A DNA stretch of 64,000 nucleotides from Ensifer sesbaniae. Lineage in GTDB: Bacteria > Pseudomonadota > Alphaproteobacteria > Rhizobiales > Rhizobiaceae. A program made the translations under genes and the position numbers. Positions 48,629-57,887 of this stretch are shown here, piece by piece (the first letter of the stretch is position 1; every line of letters begins with the position of its first letter). The DNA lies in the NCBI RefSeq assembly GCF_013283665.1, contig NZ_JABEKU010000001.1, positions 1,798,001-1,862,000 of the forward strand, read 5' to 3'. The notes beneath the pieces are model-generated. The model was given only the letters and a program-made list of their open reading frames with translations, was not told the origin of the DNA and searched no databases.

Positions 48629-50188
48629 ATGCGTCAGTTTGTATCTCCCGGGGTTGGAAAGTCTACGATCCGCCTGTGTGTGGCGGTCCTGCTTGCAGGC
48701 GTCGCAACGGGCTGCAGCTCGGATGCCAGCCGATTTGACGGCCTGTTCTCCCGGTCGGACAACATCACCACAAATTCAATTCCACGCGATGCGACACCGG
48801 TACCGCGCGGTGACGTGGCGGTCGGCCAGATGGCTGCCCCTTCTGCGGATTCGCGCAATATGGCTCTCGGTCAACCTTATCCGACAGCAGGCACGCAGGG
48901 TGGCTATGATCCGGTGAATACCGCTTCCACTCCGGTGTCTACGGCCCGTGGCGCATCGACGCCGATCTCCGTTCAGCGCACGACCCTGGCCGACCCGAGC
49001 TCGACGGCACGCCAGCGCCCCGAAGCGCAGCCGTTCCCCGCTGCACGTCAGCAGCAGGCGGCAATCGCGACGCAGCAGACGCTTCCGGCGGCCGTCAAGG
49101 AGACCGCCAGCAAGAGTGGCTGGACGACGCAGAACGCCCCGACGATCATGGTTCGCCCCGGCGACAACGTCGCGGTCCTCTCCAAGCGCTTCGGTGTTCC
49201 CGAGAAGGAAATTCTGAAGGCCAACGGTCTGCAGTCCGCCGCTCAGGTCGAAACCGGTCAGCGGCTGGTGATCCCGACCTTTGGTTCCGTGGGCAGCCCG
49301 GCAAAGGCCGCTGCGACCAACTCGATTGCCGGTCTCGATGGCAACAAGCGCCAGCCTTCGCCCTTGCCCAACGATCACCGTGACGCTGCGATCCTGCCTG
49401 GCTCTGCCCAGTCCCGCGAAAAGGGTGCAGGCAAGACCGATGTCGTTGCCGGCAAGCCGGCGACGAACGGCGAAGGTAACGGCGGTGGAACCTATACCGT
49501 CAAGCCAGGTGACTCGCTCAATCGCATCGCCAAGGCGACGGGCGTGTCCGTCTCTGCACTCAAGCAGGCGAACGGCCTGACTGCGGAATCGATCCGCGTC
49601 GGGCAGACGCTGCAGCTGCCGGGCACAGCCGGCGCCGCGCCGGACCAGGTCAAGACCGCATCGGTTCCGAGCAAGAAGGCCGAGCAGCCGCAGGTTGCTT
49701 CGCTCGAAAAGAACAAGCCGGCAGAGTACCAGCCGCCGGCTGCCAAGCAGAGCGTTACGGACGTTGCGGCCATCAAGACGGATGTCGACGAGGACTCGCC
49801 GAAGTCGACGGGCATCAGCAAATATCGCTGGCCGGTGCGCGGCGCGGTGGTTGCCGGTTACGGCGCCAACGTCGACGGCAACCGCAACGACGGCATCAAT
49901 ATCTCGGTGCCCGAGGGCACGCCAATCAAGGCGGCCGAAAACGGCGTCGTCATCTATTCGGGCAGCAGCCTGAAGGAACTCGGCAATGCCGTCCTGGTGC
50001 GCCACGACGACGGCACGGTCACGGTCTACGGCAACGCTTCCGAGCTCAAGGTTCAGCGCGGCCAGAAGGTTCAGCGCGGCCAGACGCTCGCGGCGTCGGG
50101 CATGACCGGTCGCGCCAGCCAGCCGCAGGTGCACTTCGAGGTCCGCAAGAACGCCACGGCGGTAAACCCGGCGACCTTCCTCGAATAG
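48629..50188 (+). CDS. NlpD/DipM-like lipoprotein with two LysM domains and a degenerate LytM (M23) domain
   Basis: 519 residues: a lipoprotein-type signal (CVAVLLAGVATGCSS, Cys about residue 29), two LysM glycan-binding domains (about 173-220, ending GQRLVIPTF, and 289-333, TYTVKPGDSLNRIAKATGVS), and a C-terminal LytM domain (~400-519). The zinc residues of active M23 peptidases are mostly lost: the HxGIDI motif reads NDGINI and the YxHL motif reads YGNAS; only the last His (QVHFEVRKN) remains. It is therefore probably an activator of amidases rather than an enzyme, like NlpD/EnvC. The surE-pcm-nlpD order supports this. ATG 48629 is chosen; upstream in-frame codons begin with TTG. Confidence 0.88.
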   Translation: MRQFVSPGVGKSTIRLCVAVLLAGVATGCSSDASRFDGLFSRSDNITTNSIPRDATPVPRGDVAVGQMAAPSADSRNMALGQPYPTAGTQGGYDPVNTASTPVSTARGASTPISVQRTTLADPSSTARQRPEAQPFPAARQQQAAIATQQTLPAAVKETASKSGWTTQNAPTIMVRPGDNVAVLSKRFGVPEKEILKANGLQSAAQVETGQRLVIPTFGSVGSPAKAAATNSIAGLDGNKRQPSPLPNDHRDAAILPGSAQSREKGAGKTDVVAGKPATNGEGNGGGTYTVKPGDSLNRIAKATGVSVSALKQANGLTAESIRVGQTLQLPGTAGAAPDQVKTASVPSKKAEQPQVASLEKNKPAEYQPPAAKQSVTDVAAIKTDVDEDSPKSTGISKYRWPVRGAVVAGYGANVDGNRNDGINISVPEGTPIKAAENGVVIYSGSSLKELGNAVLVRHDDGTVTVYGNASELKVQRGQKVQRGQTLAASGMTGRASQPQVHFEVRKNATAVNPATFLE

Positions 50189-50234
50189 TCCGCAGCCGTT
50201 TCCTTGGTCGGGCGCGATCGAGGCCGAAAAGTCA

Positions 50235-50271
50235 AATACCGCCTGTCGGGGCCGACAGGCGGTATTTTTTG
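50235..50271 (+). terminator. Strong terminator after the LytM lipoprotein gene
   Basis: ATACCGCCTGTC (50236-50247) pairs perfectly with GACAGGCGGTAT (50254-50265), followed by TTTTT. The gap to the convergent DUF815 gene end is ~40 bp, so it may serve mainly the + strand. Confidence 0.9.
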
Positions 50272-50310
50272 CTAGAAGAGCAGATTTGACCAGGGATGCG
50301 ATCGCGCAGC

Positions 50311-51180
50311 CTATGCGTCGAGGCGATGGCGCATGCGTCCGGCAAGATCCTGAATGAACTGCCAGGCGACGCGGCCGGACCTTGCACCGCGTGTCGTTGC
50401 CCATTCGAGCGCTTCCGCGTGCAAGGTCTCGGCCTCGACGGCGAAGCCGTAGTGCTTGGCATAGCCATCGATCATGGCGAGGTAGTCGTCTTGGCTGCAC
50501 TTGTGAAAGCCGAGCCACAGGCCGAAGCGGTCGGACAGCGAAACCTTTTCCTCGACGGCCTCGGAAGGGTTGATGGCGGTCGACTGCTCGTTTTCCATCA
50601 TGTGGCGCGGCAGCAGATGGCGACGGTTCGATGTCGCATAGAGCAGCACGTTCGACGGACGACCTTCGACGCCACCGTCGAGCACGGCCTTCAGCGATTT
50701 GTAGGACGTATCGTCATGATCGAAGGACAGGTCGTCGCAGAAGACGATCACCGGGACTGGCGCAGTCTTGAGGATGTCCATCAGTGTGGGCAGAGTGGCG
50801 ATATCCTCGCGATGCACCTCGACGAGCTTGATGGCAACCCCGGTCTCGCGGGCCACCTGCGCATGCACCGACTTCACCAGCGATGACTTGCCCATGCCGC
50901 GCGCGCCCCAGAGCAGCACGTTGTTGGCAGGAAAGCCCTCGGCGAAGCGCAGCGTGTTGTCGAGCAGAATGTCACGGACGTGGTCGACACCTGATATCAA
51001 CGACAGTTCGATACGGTTGGGCTTGGCGACCGGCTGCAGGTGATGCGTGGCGGGTGCCCAGACGAAGCATTCGGCGGCGTTCCAATCATTGCTTGCTGCG
51101 GCTGGACCGGCCATGCGTTCGATCGCTGCGGAAAGCTTCTGCATTTCCCGGATGAGAACGTCGATCTTTGCTTCCGGCAT
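50311..51180 (-). CDS. DUF815-family AAA+ ATPase
   Basis: 289 residues. VLLWGARGMGKSSLVKSVHA is Walker A (about residue 90), VIVFCDDLSFDHDDTSYKSL the Walker B region, and LLYATSNRRHLLPRHMMENE the sensor region; all are hallmarks of DUF815. The cellular role of this family is not established. The start at 51180 has GGAG 8 bp upstream on the minus strand; the two Met codons further upstream lack a site. It is isolated, divergent from yajC. Confidence 0.85.
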   Translation of the reverse strand: MPEAKIDVLIREMQKLSAAIERMAGPAAASNDWNAAECFVWAPATHHLQPVAKPNRIELSLISGVDHVRDILLDNTLRFAEGFPANNVLLWGARGMGKSSLVKSVHAQVARETGVAIKLVEVHREDIATLPTLMDILKTAPVPVIVFCDDLSFDHDDTSYKSLKAVLDGGVEGRPSNVLLYATSNRRHLLPRHMMENEQSTAINPSEAVEEKVSLSDRFGLWLGFHKCSQDDYLAMIDGYAKHYGFAVEAETLHAEALEWATTRGARSGRVAWQFIQDLAGRMRHRLDA

Positions 51181-51470
51181 CTGTCTATCTCCAGCAACTG
51201 AATCAATCATTTGGTCGCGCCGCAGGGACGAAGGCCGCATGAATCGGCACGCGATTGCGACTGTACGGTCAACTGACACCCGGTAGCACGCAGGTTTGCG
51301 CTGGAAAAGGCCGCAGAGCCTCGCGCGGGGGGTTCTACTCTTGTCGAAATTGTGTCAGAGGCACAGGAACGGGTAAGGGTGCCGCTGCTTTGCAGAGCCG
51401 CCGCGCGCCCCTATATTCCGGCCGATTTGGTGCGGAGGAACCGCCGATATTTGAACTCAAGGAGTGATCG

Positions 51471-51806
51471 ATGTTCATTACCGAAGCTTTTGCGCAGACA
51501 GCCGGCGCCCCCTCCGCTGGCGGCGCGGACATTCTCATGTCCATCCTGCCGTTCCTGCTGATTTTTGTCGTTATGTATTTTCTGATCATCCGTCCGCAGC
51601 GCGCCCAGATGAAGCGCCGCGAGGAGCTGTTGAAGAACATCCGTCGTGGTGATCAGGTGGTGACCGGCGGCGGCATCGTCGGCAAGGTTACGAAGGTCGT
51701 CGATGACAACGAGCTCGAAGTCGAAATTGCCGAAGGCGTGAAGATCCGCGTCGTTCGCAGCGGCGTATCTGAAGTTCGCGTCAAAGGCGAACCTGTGAAA
51801 GAATAA
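51471..51806 (+). CDS. yajC: Sec translocon accessory protein YajC
   Basis: 111 residues: one membrane segment (SILPFLLIFVVMYFLIIRPQ) followed by the family motif RAQMKRREELLKNIRRGDQV and a small beta domain (TGGGIVGKVTKVVDDNELEV). It joins SecDF in the accessory complex of the Sec translocon. AAGGAG precedes ATG 51471, and secDF starts 47 bp later. Confidence 0.95.
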   Translation: MFITEAFAQTAGAPSAGGADILMSILPFLLIFVVMYFLIIRPQRAQMKRREELLKNIRRGDQVVTGGGIVGKVTKVVDDNELEVEIAEGVKIRVVRSGVSEVRVKGEPVKE

Positions 51807-51853
51807 GGGACGCGGACAGTCACCATCCGACGAACAACTGGAGCGTTTGAGGC

Positions 51854-54424
51854 ATGCGCAGATTTCCGCCATTGAAACGTATCCTCGTCTGGTTGGTGGC
51901 TCTCGCCGGCATCGCCTTTGCCTTGCCGAATGTTCTAACGCGCGAGGAGGCGGCGGGACTACCGTCCTGGATGCCTCATCGCCAGGTGGCGCTCGGCCTC
52001 GATCTCCAGGGAGGCTCGCACTTCATGCTGCGGGCCGCGCGCAGCGATATCGTCGCTGAAAGGCTCGAAACGGTCGCCAGCGAAGTCGGCAAATCGCTGC
52101 GCGACGCCGATATCGCCTATATCGGCCTTTCGGGGGAAGGGCAGTCGATTTCGTTCCGGGTTCGGGACCGTGTGCAACTTTCGGCCGCTCGCGACAAACT
52201 GAAGACGCTGACGGCGCCGGTCGAAATCGGTGGCTTTGGCGGAGGGGCAATTTCAGAAGTCGTGTTTGACAGCGCCGCCGAGGATGAGCTCGTCCGTCTC
52301 CGCCTGACCGACGAAGGGATCGACTACCGGCTGTCCCTGGCTCTTGATCAGTCTATCGACGTGGTGCGCAGCCGTGTCGCCGAAGTTGGCGTGCTGGAGC
52401 CGTTGATCCAGAGGCGCGGCAAGGATCGCCTCATCGTCCAGGTGCCGGGTCTCGACGACCCGCAACGACTGAAAGACTTGCTCAGCCAAAGCGCTCTTCT
52501 GACATTCAGATTGCTGGATACGTCCGTATCGGTTGAGCGGGCCGTCGAGGGGCAAGTGCCGGCGGGCGCAGAAGTCCTCTATTCCTATGACGACCCGCCA
52601 GTTCCCTATCTGGTCCAGAAAGAGCCGCTGCTGGCGACGGGCAATTTTCTCGCCGCGCTGCCCGAAGCGGATGCTGCCGGCGATACGGCGTCGGTCGCGG
52701 TCAAGCTCGATGCGGCCTCGCAACAGCGCGTCGCCGCGGTCACGGGGCAGCAGCCGCAGGCGAAGATTGCGATCGTCCTTGATGGCCAGGTAGCTGCAAC
52801 GCCGAAACTTTCGGACGCGGTCAAGGGCGACACGGTGCGCATTTCTGCCGATCTGCCGGCCGACTCCGCTGCGGATCTCGCCGCCCTCATCAGGACCGGA
52901 CCGCTCCCGACCCCGCTGACCTTCGTCGAGGAGCGGACAGTCGGCCCCGGGGTCGGTAACGACGCGATTGCCGATGGGCTCAAGGCTGGTCTTGTTGCCG
53001 CGATTGCCGTGGCCGCCTCGATGATCTTCTTCTACGGCGTTTTCGGCGTCTTTGCCGTGATCGCGCTCGCCTTGAACATCGTCCTGATCCTTGCCGCACT
53101 TTCTGCGTCAGGCGCGACGCTGACCCTGCCGGGGATTGCCGGCATCATCCTGACGATCGGCGTCGCGGTCGATTCGAACGTGCTGATTTACGAGCGCCTG
53201 CGTGAGGAGGTTCGTGGTGGTGAGCCGCTGCGCCGCACGATCAACAACGCCTTCTCCCGCGTCTTCAGCAGCATCTTCGACGCCAACCTGACGATGCTGA
53301 TCGCCAGCGCCATCCTGTTCTACCTCGGTTCCGGTCCGGTGCGCGGTTTCGCCGTAACGCTGGCGATCGGCAGTGTCACGACGCTATTCACCGCCTATAC
53401 CGTGACCCGCCTGATCGTGAAGCGCTGGCTTCGGCAGTGGAAGTCGGAACGTTTGCCGAAGGGCATTCGGACCGGTCGCTTCAGCAATCTGGACATCCGC
53501 TTCATGCGGATACGCAATCCGGCGTTCATCCTGATGGCCGCCTTGTCGGCCGCCTCCGTACTCCTGCTTGCGGGCATCGGGCTCAATCTGGGTGTGGACT
53601 TCAAGGGCGGCTCGATCATCGAGCTGCACTCCAAGGGCGGTGCGGTCAACGTTGCCGACCTCCGCACCCGCCTCGACGAACTGAACTTCGGCGAAGTACA
53701 GGTGCAGCAACTGGGCTCGGGCGAGGACGTGCTCGTTCGGGTGCCGTCCCAAGAGGCGGGCGACAATGCCGAGCAGACCGCAGCCGGCGTCATCCGGACG
53801 GAGCTGGCCGACGAATACGAGTTCCGCCGGGTGGAAGTGGTCGGCCCCGTCGTTTCGGGCGAGCTGACACGTGCCGGAACGATCGGGCTCGCGATTTCCT
53901 TCGTGGCGATCCTGCTCTATGTCTGGCTACGTTTCGAGTGGCGCTTCGCCGTCGGCGCGATCATCGCGACCGTGCACGACGTGCTGCTGACGATCGGCTT
54001 CCTGGTGCTGACCGGCATCGAGTTCAATCTCGGCAGCATCGCCGCCGTTCTCACGATCGTCGGCTATTCGTTGAACGATACGGTGGTGATCTACGATCGC
54101 ATCCGCGAGAATCTCGGCCGCTATCCGCGCATGCCGCTTTCGGTGCTGATCGATACGTCGATCAACCAAACACTCTCGCGCACGATCCTGACGGCACTGA
54201 CGACCATTCTGGCGCTTGCTGCGCTCTATCTCTTCGGTGGCGGCCTCATCCGTTCCTTCAGCGTCACCATGCTGTTTGGTGTCGCCGTCGGGACGTTCTC
54301 CTCTATCTACATCGCCGGCCCGGTCCTCATCCTCTTCAGGAAGCGGACCGACCACATTCCGGGGGACGAAAACGCGTCCGGCGCGGATACGGGTGCTGCC
54401 GGCGCGGCAAAGGGTACAGTTTGA
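51854..54424 (+). CDS. secDF: Fused SecD-SecF protein translocase subunit
   Basis: 856 residues, SecD and SecF in one chain with twelve membrane segments expected. SecD part: N-terminal helix, QVALGLDLQGGSHFMLRAAR (about residue 45), periplasmic P1 domain, and GVAVDSNVLIYERLREEVRG (about residue 435). SecF part: RIRNPAFILMAALSAASVLL, LGVDFKGGSIIELHSKGGAV (about residue 580) and TIVGYSLNDTVVIYDRIREN (about residue 735). It uses the proton gradient to pull secreted chains outward. Fusion is usual in Rhizobiales. Starts 47 bp after yajC; the next gene begins 1 bp after the stop. Confidence 0.96.
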   Translation: MRRFPPLKRILVWLVALAGIAFALPNVLTREEAAGLPSWMPHRQVALGLDLQGGSHFMLRAARSDIVAERLETVASEVGKSLRDADIAYIGLSGEGQSISFRVRDRVQLSAARDKLKTLTAPVEIGGFGGGAISEVVFDSAAEDELVRLRLTDEGIDYRLSLALDQSIDVVRSRVAEVGVLEPLIQRRGKDRLIVQVPGLDDPQRLKDLLSQSALLTFRLLDTSVSVERAVEGQVPAGAEVLYSYDDPPVPYLVQKEPLLATGNFLAALPEADAAGDTASVAVKLDAASQQRVAAVTGQQPQAKIAIVLDGQVAATPKLSDAVKGDTVRISADLPADSAADLAALIRTGPLPTPLTFVEERTVGPGVGNDAIADGLKAGLVAAIAVAASMIFFYGVFGVFAVIALALNIVLILAALSASGATLTLPGIAGIILTIGVAVDSNVLIYERLREEVRGGEPLRRTINNAFSRVFSSIFDANLTMLIASAILFYLGSGPVRGFAVTLAIGSVTTLFTAYTVTRLIVKRWLRQWKSERLPKGIRTGRFSNLDIRFMRIRNPAFILMAALSAASVLLLAGIGLNLGVDFKGGSIIELHSKGGAVNVADLRTRLDELNFGEVQVQQLGSGEDVLVRVPSQEAGDNAEQTAAGVIRTELADEYEFRRVEVVGPVVSGELTRAGTIGLAISFVAILLYVWLRFEWRFAVGAIIATVHDVLLTIGFLVLTGIEFNLGSIAAVLTIVGYSLNDTVVIYDRIRENLGRYPRMPLSVLIDTSINQTLSRTILTALTTILALAALYLFGGGLIRSFSVTMLFGVAVGTFSSIYIAGPVLILFRKRTDHIPGDENASGADTGAAGAAKGTV

Positions 54425-54425
54425 A

Positions 54426-54812
54426 ATGCCCAAGGGTATTGAAATCCGCGAAGCGCATTTTCCGGGCCGTGCGCCTATCGATGCTTATGGCAACGGCGGT
54501 TTTCGCTTTGCGGACATGTCGCATCGCGGCTCGATCCTGATGCTGCCCTCGGGCGTCTATGCATGGGACGTGGTGGAAGGCGATCCCTTGGCGGTCGAGA
54601 AATTCCGTAAAGTCATCGATGAGGCGAAAGACATCGAAGTGCTGTTGGTCGGTACCGGCAAGGACATCCGCCCGCTGCCCGCGGACCTGAAGGCGGCATT
54701 GCGTGCCGTCAACGTATCCTCGGATCCGATGAGTACCGGGGCTGCGGTTCGCACCTACAATGTGATGCTGGCCGAATCGCGTGCAGTCGCCGTCGCGCTG
54801 ATCGCCGTTTGA
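54426..54812 (+). CDS. Mth938/NDUFAF3-family (DUF498) protein
   Basis: 128 residues, single Mth938-like alpha/beta domain: IEIREAHFPGRAPIDAYGNG at the N-terminus, SILMLPSGVYAWDV, and the core VLLVGTGKDIRPLPADLKAA (about residues 74-93) with MSTGAAVRTYNVMLAESRAV at the end. The family includes the mitochondrial complex I assembly factor NDUFAF3; the bacterial role is not established. It begins 1 bp after the secDF stop and is followed 21 bp later by an NDUFAF6-like gene, suggesting membrane-complex assembly. The longer frame from 54216 lies inside secDF and is rejected. Confidence 0.88.
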   Translation: MPKGIEIREAHFPGRAPIDAYGNGGFRFADMSHRGSILMLPSGVYAWDVVEGDPLAVEKFRKVIDEAKDIEVLLVGTGKDIRPLPADLKAALRAVNVSSDPMSTGAAVRTYNVMLAESRAVAVALIAV

Positions 54813-54833
54813 TCGGGATCCGAGGAAGACGAC

Positions 54834-55676
54834 GTGCAAGACATTTCCGCTCAGATCCTGGCCGACCTCCGGGACACGGACCGCGACCGCTATCTCGCCT
54901 GCCTGCTGGCGCCCGCCGACAAGCAGCGCTCGCTCGCCGCGCTTTATGCCTTCAATGCCGAGATCGCTCGAATTCGCGATCTCGTGCATGAGCCGATTCC
55001 AGGCGAAATCCGCATGCAATGGTGGCGCGATCTCATTGGCAACAGCGCAGGCTCCGGCGAGGGGCATCCGCTTGCCGAAGCCATTCTCCAGTGTATTCGC
55101 GAGCATCGGCTGCCGGTCTCGGTGCTGCAGAACATGATCGACGCCCGGATTTTCGATCTCTATGACGATCCGATGGAAGACCGCTCGGCACTCGAGGGCT
55201 ATGCCGGCGAGACCGCCTCGGCCCTGATCCAGCTCTCGTCGCTGGTGCTCGATCCGCAGAATGCTGCAAAGTCCGCGGAAGCCGCCGGCCACGCTGGCGT
55301 CGCGCAGACGGTCGCCGGCCTCCTGATGCTGTTGCCGCTGCATCTGAGACGCGGTCAGGTCTATTTGCCGGCAGAACTGCTGCGCGCGACCGGCCTCGAT
55401 CGAGAAGGGCTCATCGCCGGGGAGGACACCGACGGAATCAGCCGGGCCATTCGGGCCTTCGCCGGGTTCGGACGGGACCACCTTGCCAGGGCTCGAGCGC
55501 AAATGGCGACGATCTCGCCGCAGAACTTTCCGGCCTTCGTGCCGCTTGCGTTGGCCGAGCCGGTCTTCGATCGGGCCGAGGCGGCTGGCGCCAGGCTTTT
55601 GAAGACACCCATTCGTCCGGCGCAATGGCGGCGGCAATGGTGGATGTGGCGCGCCGCTCGGCGCCGTCGCTTCTAA
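54834..55676 (+). CDS. Squalene/phytoene synthase-like protein (NDUFAF6-type)
   Basis: 280 residues with the all-helical trans-prenyltransferase fold: DRDRYLACLLAPADKQRSLA, ALYAFNAEIARIRDLVHEPI and GEIRMQWWRDLIG match NDUFAF6/C8orf38 relatives. True squalene and phytoene synthases have a second Asp-rich motif (LRDVxED) before RGRVYLP; here the region reads LLMLLPLHLRRGQVYLPAEL with no Asp. The protein is therefore probably non-catalytic for head-to-head condensation. GTG 54834 has CGAGGAAG upstream. The C-terminus is Arg/Trp-rich (RRQWWMWRAARRRRF). Complex I assembly is inferred from human NDUFAF6 and from the NDUFAF3-like neighbour. Confidence 0.85.
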   Translation: MQDISAQILADLRDTDRDRYLACLLAPADKQRSLAALYAFNAEIARIRDLVHEPIPGEIRMQWWRDLIGNSAGSGEGHPLAEAILQCIREHRLPVSVLQNMIDARIFDLYDDPMEDRSALEGYAGETASALIQLSSLVLDPQNAAKSAEAAGHAGVAQTVAGLLMLLPLHLRRGQVYLPAELLRATGLDREGLIAGEDTDGISRAIRAFAGFGRDHLARARAQMATISPQNFPAFVPLALAEPVFDRAEAAGARLLKTPIRPAQWRRQWWMWRAARRRRF

Positions 55677-55829
55677 CCGTCAAGGCAGCCGGTCGATGTA
55701 GGCGGCTACCCGTCAAAAGCCTGATGCGTTCGGCTTAGTCGCCCCGACGGGACGACACGTTGGCACAAGCCTCGCAGCGTATGGAAGCGCTTTATCGGCG
55801 TTACGCCGAGCGAAGGGGAGCACCCGCGG

Positions 55830-56297
55830 ATGCTTTGGTTATTGCTCATCGCCGTCATCGTGCTGGCCGGCGCATTCTACATGTGGATGAACGCCCGCGC
55901 CGAGCGGGATTGGGACAAGCCCGATGCGGGCTCTGCGATGGTTGAATTCGGCCGTGCTTTTCCGGACGAGGCGATCCGTGCGCTGCATTCCACCGCGGAT
56001 TGGAAGGCGATATTCCTGCGGCTGCACGACGGCAAGGCGGGCTTCATCCAATCGCATGGTACGCACTATGTCTGCCACGTGATCCAGCCTGGAAAGGTGC
56101 GGGTGAACAGCTCCGAGACCGGCCGTGGGCTGATCGTGCATTTCCCCGACTTTGCCTATCTGGACAACGCCTTCGAGTTTCAAAACGCAGGCGAAGCGGC
56201 CGAGGTTTCCTTGTGGCTGCTCGGTAGCTTCAATCCGAAATCGGAATTCACGCATGCCGATTCCGAACCGTCCCCGACGGCGCGGGCGAGCGAGTAG
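55830..56297 (+). CDS. Small membrane-anchored hypothetical protein
   Basis: 155 residues: an N-terminal membrane helix (MLWLLLIAVIVLAGAFYMWM), then a soluble domain beginning NARAERDWDKPDAGSAMVEF with LRLHDGKAGFIQSHGTHYVC and GRGLIVHFPDFAYLDNAFEF. I do not recognise the family. AGGGGAG lies 9-15 bp before ATG 55830. It is same-strand with the NDUFAF6-like gene, 153 bp downstream of it; an overlapping 61-codon frame from 55760 is considered spurious. It ends at a bidirectional terminator. Confidence 0.7.
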   Translation: MLWLLLIAVIVLAGAFYMWMNARAERDWDKPDAGSAMVEFGRAFPDEAIRALHSTADWKAIFLRLHDGKAGFIQSHGTHYVCHVIQPGKVRVNSSETGRGLIVHFPDFAYLDNAFEFQNAGEAAEVSLWLLGSFNPKSEFTHADSEPSPTARASE

Positions 56298-56302
56298 CGG
56301 TT

Positions 56303-56350
56303 CAAAAGAAACGGCCCGCTGGCGTCATCGCGAGCGGGCCGTTCGTTGTC
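56303..56350. terminator. Bidirectional terminator between the 155-aa gene and trmFO
   Basis: AACGGCCCGCT (56310-56320) pairs perfectly with AGCGGGCCGTT (56333-56343) over 11 bp. The minus-strand tail is TTCTTTTGAACC, good for ending trmFO; the + strand tail CGTTGTC is weaker. Confidence 0.8.
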
Positions 56351-56367
56351 TGGCTCCTCGTTCGCCG

Positions 56368-57786
56368 TCAGGCGGACTTGCCGAGCCATGCGGCGCAATC
56401 GGCGAGGGCGCGTGATGCCGTTGCCTGCTTCTTGGCAACGGCCTTTTCCTTGCCGCGGAAGCGCTTGGCGCCCTCCGGCTTGGTGATTGCGCCCGGTTCG
56501 AGCGGTGGGAACAGGCCGAAATTGACGTTCATCGGCTGGAACGAACGCTTGCCCGGCTCATCGTCGGAGACGATGTGCCCGCCGGTGATGTGGTTGAGCA
56601 GGGCGCCGAAGGCGGTGGTGGCCGGCGGTGCAGCCAATGCCTCGCCCTTGCGCTCGGCAGCGGCGAAGCGGCCGGCAAGGAGGCCGATGCTGGCGCTTTC
56701 GACATAGCCTTCGCAGCCGGTGATCTGTCCGGCAAAGCGCAGGCCCGGCCGCGATTTCAGCGTCAATGTTGCGTCAAGCAGCGTCGGCGAGTTGATGTAG
56801 GTGTTGCGGTGCAAGCCGCCGAGGCGGGCGAACTCGGCATTCTCCAGGCCCGGGATCATGCGGAAGACTTCCGCCTGGGCGCCGTACTTCAGCTTCGTCT
56901 GGAAGCCGACCATGTTGTAGAGCGTGCCAAGCGCATTGTCCTGGCGCAGCTGTACGACGGCATAGGGCTTGACCGTGGGGTTGTGGGCATTGGTGAGGCC
57001 CATCGGCTTCATCGGCCCGTGGCGCAGCGTCTCGCGGCCGCGCTCGGCCATCACCTCGATCGGCAGGCAGCCGTCGAAATAGGGCGTGCCTTCCCATTCC
57101 TTGAAGCCGGTCTTGTCGCCGGCGATCAGCGCGTCGACGAAGGCGTTGTACTGCTCCTCGGTCATCGGGCAGTTGATGTAGTCCTTGCCGGTGCCGCCGG
57201 GGCCGACCTTGTCGTAGCGCGACTGGTACCAGCAGACATCCATGTCGATCGTCTCGGTGTAGACGATCGGCGCGATGGCATCGAAGAAGGCAAGCGCGTC
57301 GGCGCCCGTTTCCTTACGGATCGCTTCGGCAAGATCCGGCGCCGTCAGCGGGCCGGTTGCGATGACGGCCAGGTCCCACTCCTTCGGCGGCAGGCCGGTG
57401 ATTTCTTCTCGCACGACCGTGATCAGCGGATGGGCCGCGATCGCCGCGCTGACCGCGTCGGAAAAGCCGTCCCGGTCCACCGCAAGCGCGCCGCCGGCCG
57501 GAACCTGGTTGGCGTCGGCGGATTTCATGATCAGCGAGCCGGCGAGGCGCATTTCCGCGTGCAGGACGCCCACCGCATTGCTGGTCGCGTCATCCGAGCG
57601 GAACGAGTTGGAACAGACGAGTTCGGCAAGGCCGTCGGTCTTGTGCGCGTCGGTGCCGCGCACGCCGCGCATCTCATGCAGGATGACCGGTACGCCGGCC
57701 TCGGCGATCTGCCAGGCGGCTTCCGAGCCGGCAAGGCCGCCGCCGATGACATGGATGGGGGAGTGGGAAGTGGTGTCTTTGCTCAT
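56368..57786 (-). CDS. trmFO: Methylenetetrahydrofolate-tRNA-(uracil-5-)-methyltransferase TrmFO
   Basis: 472-residue FAD-dependent enzyme making 5-methyluridine at position 54 of tRNA with methylene-tetrahydrofolate. The FAD-binding [20 protein letters not shown] begins at residue 11; the two catalytic Cys regions, [20 protein letters not shown] (about residue 58) and [15 protein letters not shown], are present. [11 protein letters not shown] and [20 protein letters not shown] match the GidA/TrmFO family; TrmFO is preferred over MnmG by length and position of these Cys. It lies downstream of two DUF1127 mini-genes that have their own terminators. Confidence 0.95.
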   Translation of the reverse strand: MSKDTTSHSPIHVIGGGLAGSEAAWQIAEAGVPVILHEMRGVRGTDAHKTDGLAELVCSNSFRSDDATSNAVGVLHAEMRLAGSLIMKSADANQVPAGGALAVDRDGFSDAVSAAIAAHPLITVVREEITGLPPKEWDLAVIATGPLTAPDLAEAIRKETGADALAFFDAIAPIVYTETIDMDVCWYQSRYDKVGPGGTGKDYINCPMTEEQYNAFVDALIAGDKTGFKEWEGTPYFDGCLPIEVMAERGRETLRHGPMKPMGLTNAHNPTVKPYAVVQLRQDNALGTLYNMVGFQTKLKYGAQAEVFRMIPGLENAEFARLGGLHRNTYINSPTLLDATLTLKSRPGLRFAGQITGCEGYVESASIGLLAGRFAAAERKGEALAAPPATTAFGALLNHITGGHIVSDDEPGKRSFQPMNVNFGLFPPLEPGAITKPEGAKRFRGKEKAVAKKQATASRALADCAAWLGKSA

Positions 57787-57829
57787 GGCCGGTTTCCTAT
57801 CACGGCTCGGCCCTTCGTTCCAATGTCAA

Positions 57830-57866
57830 TAAACGAAAACGGCGCCCCGAAGGACGCCGTTTTGAA
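57830..57866 (-). terminator. Terminator of the first DUF1127 gene
   Basis: AAAACGGCG (57836-57844) and CGCCGTTTT (57855-57863) form a 9-bp stem with a loop that can pair further (CC/GG). On the minus strand it ends in TTTTCGTTTA. Confidence 0.85.
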
Positions 57867-57887
57867 AGTCAGTTCGAACCGTTCGGA

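Noticed and set aside
54834-55676. Calling this gene a phytoene or squalene synthase
   Set aside because: The second Asp-rich catalytic motif is missing and the neighbour is an NDUFAF3-like gene, so an assembly-factor role is more likely.
55760-55945. A 61-codon frame overlapping the 155-aa membrane protein gene
   Set aside because: The overlapping gene in the other frame has a membrane helix and ribosome binding site; this one has neither.
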